6,137 nucleotides of DNA from Candidatus Gastranaerophilales bacterium (GTDB lineage: Bacteria; Cyanobacteriota; Vampirovibrionia; Gastranaerophilales; Gastranaerophilaceae). Below the pieces are notes generated by a model. The model saw only the letters and a program-made list of their open reading frames with translations. It made no database searches and was not told the DNA's origin. Every line of letters begins with the position of its first letter. Position 1 is the first letter of the stretch. Below are positions 1 through 5,682 of the stretch, piece after piece. The position numbers and the translations under genes were made by a program. The DNA lies in contig CALVEE010000125.1 in NCBI GenBank assembly GCA_944326495.1, positions 1 to 6,137 on the forward strand, given 5' to 3'.

Positions 1-671
1 TAAATCATAATTCCGACAACTGCAGCCATAAAAAATCCCACAAAGACTTGCGGCAAGAACCAGTGCAAAAGCCCTAAGCCGATTAATGCTCCAATAGGTT
101 CAGTCATCCCTGTCCAGAAAGAATACCATATAGCCATCCGCTTTTTGCCTGTTGCGTGATATATTGGAAGAGCAACCGCAATTCCTTCCGGAATATTATG
201 CAAAGCTATTGCAAGAGCGACAGTAATCCCGATTGCAATATCCTGTGATGAGACAAGAAATGTCCCCAGACCTTCCGGAAAATTATGAACAGCAATTGCT
301 ATTGCAGTTAATAGTCCGGCTCGTTTAATTCTATGTGCTCTTTTAGGCTCATCCGAACCTTCAATCAAATCTCCCTCGACGTGGTCAGGAAGAAATGTAT
401 CAATAAGCTTAGAAATAATTACTCCGGCAATAAACCCGCCAAACATAATCCAGTGATAATCAACGGGATAATATTCTTTTAAAAGACCTTCCGCCGTAGA
501 CAGGATTTCTGTAAATGAAACAAATATCATAACTCCTGCAGAAAAACCAAGTCCAAGCGACAGCACTTTCAAATTATTTTTCTTTACTAAAAAAGTAATA
601 AAACCGCCTATAACTGTTGCAAAACCGGCTAAAACTGTCATAAGCAGGGGAATTTTCCAATTTTCAATCAT
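1..671 (-). CDS. zupT: ZIP-family divalent metal transporter ZupT (3' end beyond window)
   Basis: Reading the minus strand from ATG at 671 gives 223 codons open to the window edge, so the last few dozen residues are missing (the E. coli protein has about 257). It is a polytopic inner-membrane protein that imports zinc and other divalent metals such as iron and manganese. The translation shows the two signature metal-binding helices of the family, HNFPEG at residues 129-134 and HNIPEG at 158-163, then a conserved Glu at 191 in the next membrane helix. Hydrophobic segments are visible at about 8-28, 37-57, 75-90, 117-138, 146-170, 180-203 and 208-223. The loop between helices 3 and 4 (about 95-116) is charged. 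An upstream GAGG, about 9 bases before the ATG, supports this start. It lies on the same strand as pgk but 278 bases away, with a hairpin and repeat between, so separate transcription is likely. The family assignment is secure; the exact metal is not. Confidence 0.93.
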   Translation of the reverse strand, partial: MIENWKIPLLMTVLAGFATVIGGFITFLVKKNNLKVLSLGLGFSAGVMIFVSFTEILSTAEGLLKEYYPVDYHWIMFGGFIAGVIISKLIDTFLPDHVEGDLIEGSDEPKRAHRIKRAGLLTAIAIAVHNFPEGLGTFLVSSQDIAIGITVALAIALHNIPEGIAVALPIYHATGKKRMAIWYSFWTGMTEPIGALIGLGLLHWFLPQVFVGFFMAAVVGIMI

Positions 672-723
672 AAATTATACCTCATTTTAAGAATAGTTTA
701 GCATAAAAAAAGAAAGTACTATT

Positions 724-832
724 CCCTCTCCTTACGGGAGAGGAGCAGCCGTGTTTGAGGCGGGAGCCGAAAACTACGGATGCGGTGAGGGGGCAATCTT
801 ATCCTGTAGAAAAAAATTAGCTGCGCCCCCTC
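724..832. repeat. G/C-rich intergenic repeat-like element with nested hairpins
   Basis: This block is much more G/C-rich than its surroundings. It opens with a 7-bp hairpin, CCTCTCC (725-731) pairing with GGAGAGG (737-743) around a 5-base loop. It closes with a second 8-bp inverted repeat, GAGGGGGC (787-794) with GCCCCCTC (825-832) around a 30-base A-rich loop. The CCCTCTCC-TTAC-GGGAGAGG start resembles intergenic repeats seen in many bacterial genomes. Only one copy is visible here, so calling it a dispersed repeat is an inference. It could also help end transcription between pgk and zupT. Confidence 0.4.
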
Positions 833-884
833 TCTTCTACATTGCTTTTATTTACCGGCAAATGGTGATGCAAAGCATGAAAGC

Positions 885-911
885 GCCCGCCAATTAAATA
901 AATCGGCGGGC
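885..911 (-). terminator. Possible terminator hairpin after pgk
   Basis: A 7-bp G/C stem, GCCCGCC (885-891) and GGCGGGC (905-911), surrounds a 13-base A/T loop. It lies 39 bases beyond the pgk stop codon. On the minus strand it is followed only by a short broken T stretch (GCTTTC), so it is a weak intrinsic terminator or a 3'-end stabilising hairpin. Confidence 0.45.
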
Positions 912-949
912 ACACAGAATATAATTTGTTTTTAATTTTTACTTGTCAT

Positions 950-2134
950 CTAATGCTGCAACGCCCGGAAGAACTTTCCTTCGATAAATTCTAAGGAAGC
1001 TCCGCCGCCTGTTGAAACGTGAGTGAAATCTTCTGCCTTGCAGAATTTTTTAGCTGCAGAAACAGAGTCACCGCCCCCGATTACAGAAGTTGCACCGTTC
1101 TTGGTTGCTTCTACAATTGCTTCCAATACAGCTTTTGTGCCTTCTGCAAACTTCGGATTTTCAAAAGCACCTACAGGGCCGTTCATAAGAATTGTTTTTG
1201 ATGATTTAATAACATCTGCAAATGCTTTTCTTGACTCAGGGCCTGCATCAACACCTTCAAATCCGTCCGGAATTTCGTTAATTTTGACGAATTCATTCTT
1301 ACCGTTGCCTGAAAAATCGTCTGTTGCTAAAACATCAGTTGCCATTACAAGCTTAACGCCTTTTTCCTGCGCTTTCTTTTCGATTGCTTTTGCAACATCA
1401 AGCTGGTCATCTTCGCAGATTGAATTCCCAATCTTGCCGCCGTTAGCTTTTACAAATGTATAAGCCATACCGCCGCCTATAATCATATTATCAACCTTAT
1501 CTAAAAGATTTTCTAAAACACCGATTTTAGAAGAAACTTTAGCTCCGCCTACAACAGCTGTAAATGGTCTTTCAGGATTATCAAGAGCTTGAGACAGACA
1601 TCTGATTTCTTTTTCCATTAACAAACCTGATACTGCAGGTTTAAGAATTTTAGCTAATTTTGCAGTTGAAGTGTGGTTTCTGTGAGCTGCGCCGAATGCG
1701 TCATTCACATAGAAATCGCCCAATTTTGCTAACTCTTGAGCAAATGTCATATCATCATCTTTAGCTTCTTCTGCTTTGTAATAACGGATGTTTTCCAGAA
1801 GTGCAATCTGGCCGTCTTGAAGCTTTTCTACATAAGGTTTAGCTTCTTCTACTGACGGAATAAATACGATTTCTTCGCCGAATACTTTTGACATATATTT
1901 TGCAACCGGAGCCAGTGAAAATTCCGGATTTTTTTCGCCCTTAGGTCTGCCTAAGTGTGCCATAAGAACGATTTTTGCACCTTTGTCTTTCAAATATTTA
2001 ACGGTTGGAACGATAGCCTGAATACGGGTATCATCTGTAACATTTTTGTTTTCATCTAAAGGAACATTAATATCAACTCTTACAAGAGCTGTTTTGCCTT
2101 TGATGTCGCCTAAATCTTTGATTGATTTTTTCAT
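950..2134 (-). CDS. pgk: Phosphoglycerate kinase
   Basis: This is a complete 394-residue cytoplasmic phosphoglycerate kinase, which interconverts 1,3-bisphosphoglycerate plus ADP and 3-phosphoglycerate plus ATP in glycolysis and gluconeogenesis. Length is typical. The substrate-binding basic patch of the N-terminal domain is present: RVDINVP (19-25), DDTR (34-37), HLGRPKG (60-66), ENIRYYKAEE (114-123) and AFGAAHR (146-152). The nucleotide-binding C-terminal domain shows VVGGAKVSSKIGV (194-206), IIGGGMAYTF (218-227), NGPVGAFE (318-325), GGGDS (353-357) and STGGGASLE (374-382). The usual RVDFNVP reads RVDINVP, a mild change. The ATG at 2134 has AGGA eight bases upstream, and a TATAAT box lies a short way further up. 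No other glycolytic gene is adjacent, so it seems to be transcribed alone. Confidence 0.98.
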   Translation of the reverse strand: MKKSIKDLGDIKGKTALVRVDINVPLDENKNVTDDTRIQAIVPTVKYLKDKGAKIVLMAHLGRPKGEKNPEFSLAPVAKYMSKVFGEEIVFIPSVEEAKPYVEKLQDGQIALLENIRYYKAEEAKDDDMTFAQELAKLGDFYVNDAFGAAHRNHTSTAKLAKILKPAVSGLLMEKEIRCLSQALDNPERPFTAVVGGAKVSSKIGVLENLLDKVDNMIIGGGMAYTFVKANGGKIGNSICEDDQLDVAKAIEKKAQEKGVKLVMATDVLATDDFSGNGKNEFVKINEIPDGFEGVDAGPESRKAFADVIKSSKTILMNGPVGAFENPKFAEGTKAVLEAIVEATKNGATSVIGGGDSVSAAKKFCKAEDFTHVSTGGGASLEFIEGKFFRALQH

Positions 2135-2163
2135 AGTCTCTTTCCTTTCTTATTTGCATGATA

Positions 2164-2192
2164 ATTATAGTAAAAACAAAATCCGCCTGCAA
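2164..2192 (-). promoter_or_regulatory. Candidate sigma-70 promoter of pgk
   Basis: On the minus strand TTGCAG (2187-2192) is followed after 17 bases by a perfect TATAAT (2164-2169). The -35 matches only the TTG core. The -10 ends 29 bases before the pgk ATG, giving a leader of roughly 20 bases. The promoter lies in the 98-base gap shared with the divergent gene starting near 2233. Confidence 0.6.
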
Positions 2193-2232
2193 ATAGTTGA
2201 TTTACTTCTCATACCATGATACTTTGAAGTTT

Positions 2233-3993
2233 ATGGGCAGTATTATGTACGATGTAAAGGCGGAATTGCGGTTTTTAAGAAAGAAAATGTCACGTATTCT
2301 AAAATCGGTAAAGAAACGTGAATTTGCTCAAGTTTTATATGTAACTCTTGATGAACCGCCTGTAGATTATATTCTTGCCTTTAGACAGCAGTATCCGGAT
2401 AAGGTTATAAAAGTGCTTACTGCAGTTGATGAGATTGAGGGGCTTGAAAATACTAATATACATTTTGAGTATTATCTTCAAAACAGGATGAATACGGCAA
2501 GATTGTATAAGTTTCCTAAAAATAGGAATAATATAGAAATCTATGGTTTATATTCTTCTGCATTTTCCGGCTGTGACAGGACAAGACTGCAGTATCTTGC
2601 TCCTTTTGTTAAGGCGGTCAGGATTTGTGCGAAAGAATTAAATCCGGATATTATCCATGCTGATAATATACCATTTTTCCTGGGGGCAGAATTTGAGAAT
2701 AAAATTTCTTATCCGGTGGGAGTGTTTCAGCAGATTAGAGATTTTTCTTTAATCGAAGCAAACAAAACCGAGGCTTTTTGGACTGCAATAAATCTTGTCG
2801 ATAAGAACGGAATGAAAAAAATATGCAGGGATAAAATTATTAAAAAATGCATTGCCTCGCTTTTTAATCTGCATAATACAAAAAGATTTTATCAGATGAG
2901 GGAATGCCTTGAATTTATTTATATGAATTATTTTAAATTCCGTAAATATATTGACAAGTGTGAAGATATTGATGAAAATATTTTATTCAGCAGAATGAAT
3001 GCCCGCATACTCCAGCTTTTTCCGCAAATGGCGTATGAAGGCGAGATGTTTTGTAATTCTATGTATTATACTTTGAAAAAAACAGATTTCTGGGCTGTAA
3101 TTTCAAAAACATATTATGATGCTCTTCTTAACAAGCCTGAACTTTCAGGAAAAATATACAACAGAATTTTGAAAACCAGTAATAAGAGCTCTTACGTTTC
3201 ATACGGATGTGCAAAAAAGCCGGTATCGGTTTACCAGCCGTTTAATCAGGAAAATTTCAGAGAGCTTAGAAAAAAGAATAAAACGTATTTATTAAAAGAA
3301 TTCTCTAAAGAACGGATAAAAACCAGATTTTTGGATGTAAGCCTTTTTGAGGACGGGGATTATGCAATAAGCGGTTATCTGGACTCTTTTTATGAAGCGC
3401 CTCTGATTTTGGTTAAGGGCGGAAATAATATTTTTGCAGGCGGGATTGATATTGTCTTTAATACAATATTTAAGCTTTTTGAACTTAATAAAAATATACA
3501 GGTGATTATAAATATTCCGGACGGGTTTAAAAATGATTATATTAAAACCAGAATTAATTTTTTAGAGAAAAATTATTCTCTGGACGGAAGATGGGTTTTT
3601 ATTGACGGCAAAATTAATCCGGCTCAATTTTATGCTTCCTCTGATATGGCACTTTTTCCGGACAGGGTTAATGTAGTATCAATTGAACATTTTATTTCAA
3701 TGCAATACGGCTGTGTGCCTGTTGCCTCGCGCTGCGGAATTTATAATGATACAATTTCAGATATTTTTGATGATATTACTTATGGCTGCGGATTTAAAAC
3801 AAAAACCGCGCTTATGTGCAATGAGGATGCAAATGAGCTTTATTATGAGACTGTGTCTAAGGCTTTAAATCTATATTCCAAAAACCCTGCAAGCTGGAAT
3901 TTGCTTATTAAAAATTCAATGAATTATAATTCCGGCTGGAGATTTGATATTATTGAAAAATACAACAGCATCTATGAGCGGATATCCGGCTAA
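2233..3993 (+). CDS. Diverged glycogen/starch synthase-like GT-B fold protein, probably catalytically altered
   Basis: From ATG 2233 this encodes 586 residues; the frame is open back to a TTG at 2197 (598 residues), and ATG 2245 is also possible. None has a convincing ribosome binding site. Residue numbers here count from the TTG. The C-terminal half follows the GT-B pattern of glycogen synthases (GT5): a Rossmann-like segment with GGIDIVFNTIFKLFE (415-429), then ASSDMALFPDR (480-490), SMQYGCVPVASRCGIYNDT (501-519) and a terminal helix with NYNSGWRFDIIEKY (576-589), matching the GlgA pattern (S/G)ADxxLxPSR, YGxxPxxRxxGGxxDT and FSW. NPDIIHADNIPF (149-160) matches the PDIVHAHDWH region. However, no KTGGL motif is visible near the N-terminus, the DWH histidine is replaced, QKG reads AGG, and EPCGL reads NVVSI. 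The fold assignment is fairly firm; the function is unknown and may be non-catalytic or use another donor. No signal peptide or membrane segment is evident. Confidence 0.75.
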   Translation: MGSIMYDVKAELRFLRKKMSRILKSVKKREFAQVLYVTLDEPPVDYILAFRQQYPDKVIKVLTAVDEIEGLENTNIHFEYYLQNRMNTARLYKFPKNRNNIEIYGLYSSAFSGCDRTRLQYLAPFVKAVRICAKELNPDIIHADNIPFFLGAEFENKISYPVGVFQQIRDFSLIEANKTEAFWTAINLVDKNGMKKICRDKIIKKCIASLFNLHNTKRFYQMRECLEFIYMNYFKFRKYIDKCEDIDENILFSRMNARILQLFPQMAYEGEMFCNSMYYTLKKTDFWAVISKTYYDALLNKPELSGKIYNRILKTSNKSSYVSYGCAKKPVSVYQPFNQENFRELRKKNKTYLLKEFSKERIKTRFLDVSLFEDGDYAISGYLDSFYEAPLILVKGGNNIFAGGIDIVFNTIFKLFELNKNIQVIINIPDGFKNDYIKTRINFLEKNYSLDGRWVFIDGKINPAQFYASSDMALFPDRVNVVSIEHFISMQYGCVPVASRCGIYNDTISDIFDDITYGCGFKTKTALMCNEDANELYYETVSKALNLYSKNPASWNLLIKNSMNYNSGWRFDIIEKYNSIYERISG

Positions 3994-4934
3994 ACTTTAA
4001 GTATTTCGCGGAGTTCAGGATACATATCTAAAAACATATTAACTGCTCCTTCGCCGCCTATTCCGACTACTGAATTCTTGCCGTTAAGTTTATATAATCC
4101 GGTAGTTTGAGAGTTTTCAATTGTGTAAAATTTAAGTTTGTAGCTGTCTTTGCAGGGAACAAATTTTGTCCTGTTTCTTACTGCATTAAGCCAGAACCAT
4201 GCATCATCATTTGTCGGAATTATTTTCATAAATGTGTCTTTATTAAAAACATCATTATGCAGAGCATGCGGAGGATAAAGCACTCCTGCAAATCCGATAA
4301 AAGGGTTTAAGTAGCTTGGAAGATAAGTATCATCATAGATGTAGCTTCTTCTGATAAGTTTAAACTTTTTGTTTTTCTTTTTCACTAATAACATCGCCCT
4401 TCCGCCAATAATACAGTCAGGGTGTTTTTCATGTTCTTCAAGCAGAGTTTTAACCAGGTCTCTGTCATAGTAATAATCATCATCAGTTGTAATAATGATA
4501 TCATCCGGATTTTCTTTTAGGGTCGGAATAAGTTTTTTAAAAGAGCGGATATCTTCGCACCACTTTATAGTTAGTCCGTATTGCTCAAGTCGTGTTAAAT
4601 TCTCCGGCAGCTCCTTTGTCGGGAATTGCTCTTGGGCAAGCCAAAGAATAACTTCATCCGGCTTGACAGATTGGGTTAGAAGTGTAGATATGGTTTTGTA
4701 TACGATATTAATCCTTCCCGGAAAAGTTGTAAGCGAAACAATAACTTTTGGACTGCGTTTTTCTGTAGTGAGTCCGTATTCCGTAACTTTTTTAAATTCA
4801 TATTTCCAGGGATATTTTTTACAGAATTTTAGACCAAACAGCCTCATAATAATATGTTCATCAACTATTCTTACGGAAAACAGCTTATCCAGCGTGCTTC
4901 TTAAATTATTAAAAAATCCTGTACTCTCTTTCAC
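3990..4934 (-). CDS. Family 2-like (GT-A) glycosyltransferase
   Basis: This 314-residue soluble protein has a GT-A layout: a first beta strand PKVIVSLTTFPGR (62-74), the helix IVYKTISTLLTQ (77-88), EVILWLA (94-100), the segment FKKLIPTLKENPDDIIITTDDD (132-153) ending in the DDD metal/nucleotide-sugar motif (151-153), an acceptor-side GFAGVLYPP (214-222), and a late acidic TNDDAWFW (241-248) of the kind that supplies the catalytic base. Residues 29-40 (IMRLFGLKFCKK) resemble a short N-terminal motif common in lipopolysaccharide and capsule glycosyltransferases. It probably transfers one sugar to a surface glycan; donor and acceptor cannot be told. The start is GTG at 4934, with a G-rich stretch (GGGGAAG) as ribosome binding site and eight consecutive G at 4943-4950. 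Its stop codon overlaps the stop of the convergent gene (3990-3993). Confidence 0.85.
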   Translation of the reverse strand: MKESTGFFNNLRSTLDKLFSVRIVDEHIIMRLFGLKFCKKYPWKYEFKKVTEYGLTTEKRSPKVIVSLTTFPGRINIVYKTISTLLTQSVKPDEVILWLAQEQFPTKELPENLTRLEQYGLTIKWCEDIRSFKKLIPTLKENPDDIIITTDDDYYYDRDLVKTLLEEHEKHPDCIIGGRAMLLVKKKNKKFKLIRRSYIYDDTYLPSYLNPFIGFAGVLYPPHALHNDVFNKDTFMKIIPTNDDAWFWLNAVRNRTKFVPCKDSYKLKFYTIENSQTTGLYKLNGKNSVVGIGGEGAVNMFLDMYPELREILKV

Positions 4935-4942
4935 TCTAACTT

Positions 4943-4950
4943 CCCCCCCC
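4943..4950 (-). repeat. Homopolymeric G8 tract in the ribosome binding region of the glycosyltransferase
   Basis: Eight consecutive G (minus strand) lie nine bases upstream of the GTG start at 4934, within or just before the Shine-Dalgarno sequence. An A7 run lies just upstream. In an AT-rich sequence this is conspicuous. Such tracts vary in length by slipped-strand mispairing in some bacteria; variation here is not shown. Confidence 0.7.
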
Positions 4951-4963
4951 TGTTTTTTTAAAT

Positions 4964-4991
4964 ATTAACATAATTTGAAACAAAATGTAAA
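4964..4991 (-). promoter_or_regulatory. Tentative promoter of the glycosyltransferase gene
   Basis: On the minus strand TTTACA (4986-4991) is separated by 16 bases from GTTAAT (4964-4969), 5/6 and 4/6 matches to consensus. It places the G8 tract inside the 5' untranslated leader. The AT-rich context makes chance matches likely. Confidence 0.35.
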
Positions 4992-4998
4992 TGATTAC

Positions 4999-5026
4999 TT
5001 GATTTATGATATTGCTTGTTTATAAT
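4999..5026 (+). promoter_or_regulatory. Candidate promoter of the tRNA-Pro region
   Basis: TTGATT (4999-5004) is followed after 16 bases by a perfect TATAAT (5021-5026). No other good promoter is visible before the tRNAs. A transcript starting near 5033 would include the broken tRNA fragment, the first element, tRNA-Pro(CGG), the second element and tRNA-Pro(GGG). Confidence 0.55.
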
Positions 5027-5094
5027 ATTTTATATCTGGATATCGTGCAAACAAGAAGCAGTATTGTAGATGTGCGGTTCTAGAAAATGGTCAG

Positions 5095-5105
5095 CGGGAT
5101 GTAGC
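5095..5105 (+). pseudogene. 5' fragment of tRNA-Pro(CGG), nucleotides 1-11
   Basis: CGGGATGTAGC here is identical to nucleotides 1-11 of the intact tRNA at 5241, and the preceding leader AATGGTCA is also shared. After nucleotide 11 the tRNA sequence stops abruptly and the repeated element begins. It reads as the left half of a target duplication, not a decayed whole gene: no anticodon or T-arm remains. Confidence 0.7.
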
Positions 5106-5216
5106 AAGGACTCCTGAAAAAGTTGACTAAATGTCAAGTTTTTCTGGAGGGAGGCGAGTCAGGAAGCGTAAGCTCCGCACGAGCCGTATATAAGATATCT
5201 ACCAAGCTGCGCCAAA
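5104..5216 (+). repeat. tRNA-associated 113-bp element, copy 1
   Basis: This copy matches 5348-5460 at 111 of 113 positions (differences at 5170 and 5174). It contains a long hairpin: 5111-5127 pairs with 5133-5149, 15 of 17 positions, around the loop TAAAT. It ends with CTACCAAGCTGCGCC (5199-5213), the reverse complement of the tRNA-Pro D-arm. It has no open reading frame of note. It is flanked by 20-base direct repeats with one mismatch (5086-5105 and 5232-5251) made of tRNA leader plus tRNA nucleotides 1-11. It is best read as a small non-coding mobile or structured element. I do not recognise the family. Confidence 0.75.
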
Positions 5217-5240
5217 GAATGAAAATTGAAGAATGGTCAA

Positions 5241-5317
5241 CGGGATGTAGCGCAGCTTGGTAGCGCACCGTGTTCGGGTCGCGGGGGTCGCAAGTTCGAA
5301 TCTTGTCATCCCGACCA
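5241..5317 (+). tRNA. tRNA-Pro(CGG)
   Basis: The 77-base gene folds as a standard cloverleaf. Acceptor CGGGATG/CATCCCG; D-stem GCGC/GCGC with loop AGCTTGGTA; anticodon stem CCGTG/CGCGG (one G-U pair) with loop TTCGGGT, anticodon CGG at 5275-5277 followed by G37 as usual in tRNA-Pro; variable GGGTC; T-stem GCAAG/CTTGT with loop TTCGAAT; discriminator A and an encoded CCA (5315-5317). It decodes CCG. Leader bases AATGGT (5232-5237) can pair with ACCATT (5314-5319), extending the acceptor stem through the CCA. Confidence 0.96.
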
Positions 5318-5340
5318 TTTTTAAATTAAATAAAATATTA

Positions 5341-5349
5341 GGGCGTGGC
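5341..5349 (+). pseudogene. 5' fragment of tRNA-Pro(GGG), partly decayed
   Basis: GGGCGTGGC, with its leader, aligns with the start of the intact tRNA at 5484: positions 5323-5349 match 5468-5494 at 24 of 27, with the three mismatches all inside the tRNA part (5339, 5340, 5343). As in the first fragment, homology ends exactly after tRNA nucleotide 11, where the element begins. The mismatches fit drift in a copy that no longer has to work. Confidence 0.65.
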
Positions 5350-5460
5350 AAGGACTCCTGAAAAAGTTGACTAAATGTCAAGTTTTTCTGGAGGGAGGCG
5401 AGTCAGGAAGCGTGAGCACCGCACGAGCCGTATATAAGATATCTACCAAGCTGCGCCAAA
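5348..5460 (+). repeat. tRNA-associated 113-bp element, copy 2
   Basis: This is the second copy, 244 bases downstream of copy 1 and in the same orientation, with G at 5414 and A at 5418 as the only differences. The long hairpin is 5355-5371 with 5377-5393. The terminal inverted D-arm copy is CTACCAAGCTGCGCC (5443-5457), a perfect 15-base complement of 5492-5506 in the tRNA that follows. Direct repeats of 27 bases (5323-5349 and 5468-5494) flank it and differ from those around copy 1, which argues for its own insertion event rather than duplication of one whole unit. Confidence 0.75.
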
Positions 5461-5483
5461 TAAATGAAAATTAAATAAAATAT

Positions 5484-5557
5484 CGGGACGTGGCGCAGCT
5501 TGGTAGCGTGCTACCTTGGGGTGGTAGAGGTCGCAGGTTCAAATCCTGTCGTTCCGA
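5484..5557 (+). tRNA. tRNA-Pro(GGG)
   Basis: The gene is 74 bases to the discriminator. Acceptor CGGGACG/CGTTCCG has one G-U pair; D-stem GCGC/GCGT; anticodon stem CTACC/GGTAG with loop TTGGGGT, anticodon GGG at 5518-5520 and G37; T-stem GCAGG/CCTGT with loop TTCAAAT; discriminator A at 5557. It decodes CCC and CCU. Unlike its neighbour it does not encode CCA (TAT follows), so the end must be added by nucleotidyltransferase. Leader AAAATAT (5477-5483) pairs with ATATTTT (5557-5563) directly next to the acceptor stem. Confidence 0.96.
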
Positions 5558-5566
5558 TATTTTTTT
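5550..5566 (+). terminator. Likely termination point after the tRNA-Pro pair
   Basis: A run of seven T (5560-5566) starts three bases after the discriminator of tRNA-Pro(GGG). The acceptor stem, lengthened by the leader/trailer pairing, could serve as the hairpin. No separate terminator stem is visible. Confidence 0.45.
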
Positions 5567-5605
5567 GTCACTAGCTTATAATAAATACATAAAAATCCTT
5601 AAAAA

Positions 5606-5682
5606 TACAGGCTGGGCTTTTAGTCCAACAATAAAACCGGACATTAATTGGACGCAAAAATTTTCTTTGATTTTATCCTGTA
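5606..5682. other. Gene-free AT-rich gap with weak nested inverted repeats
   Basis: Between the tRNA terminator and the next promoter no gene is visible. Two nested 6-base inverted repeats stand out: TACAGG (5606-5611) with CCTGTA (5677-5682), and inside it GTCCAA (5623-5628) with TTGGAC (5648-5653). They could form a structured leader or be chance; no known RNA family is recognised. Confidence 0.2.

Noticed and set aside
1019..1463. Plus-strand open frames of 60 and 146 codons opposite pgk
   Set aside because: They are shadows of the strongly coding pgk minus strand and lack family features.
4107..4968. Plus-strand open frames opposite the family 2-like glycosyltransferase
   Set aside because: They are antisense shadows; the minus strand carries the recognisable GT-A motifs.
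5069..5190. Group II intron (GTGCG near 5071 as a 5' end and GAGCCGTAT as domain V)
   Set aside because: No domain V 3' strand, no domain VI with bulged A, no reverse transcriptase, and GTGCG lies outside the repeated unit and is absent from copy 2.
5199..5381. Minus-strand open frame of 60 codons over tRNA-Pro(CGG)
   Set aside because: It is the antisense of the tRNA; the peptide resembling TRFELATPATRTRCATKL is a well-known spurious product of tRNA-Pro genes.
5104..5460. Short CRISPR-like array from the two direct copies
   Set aside because: Only two repeats of 113 bases separated by a tRNA gene; no spacer-repeat periodicity and no cas genes.
5083..5494. Simple tandem duplication of one element-tRNA unit
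   Set aside because: The leader and fragment before each element match the tRNA directly after it, not the other tRNA, which a duplication of a whole unit would not give without later conversion.
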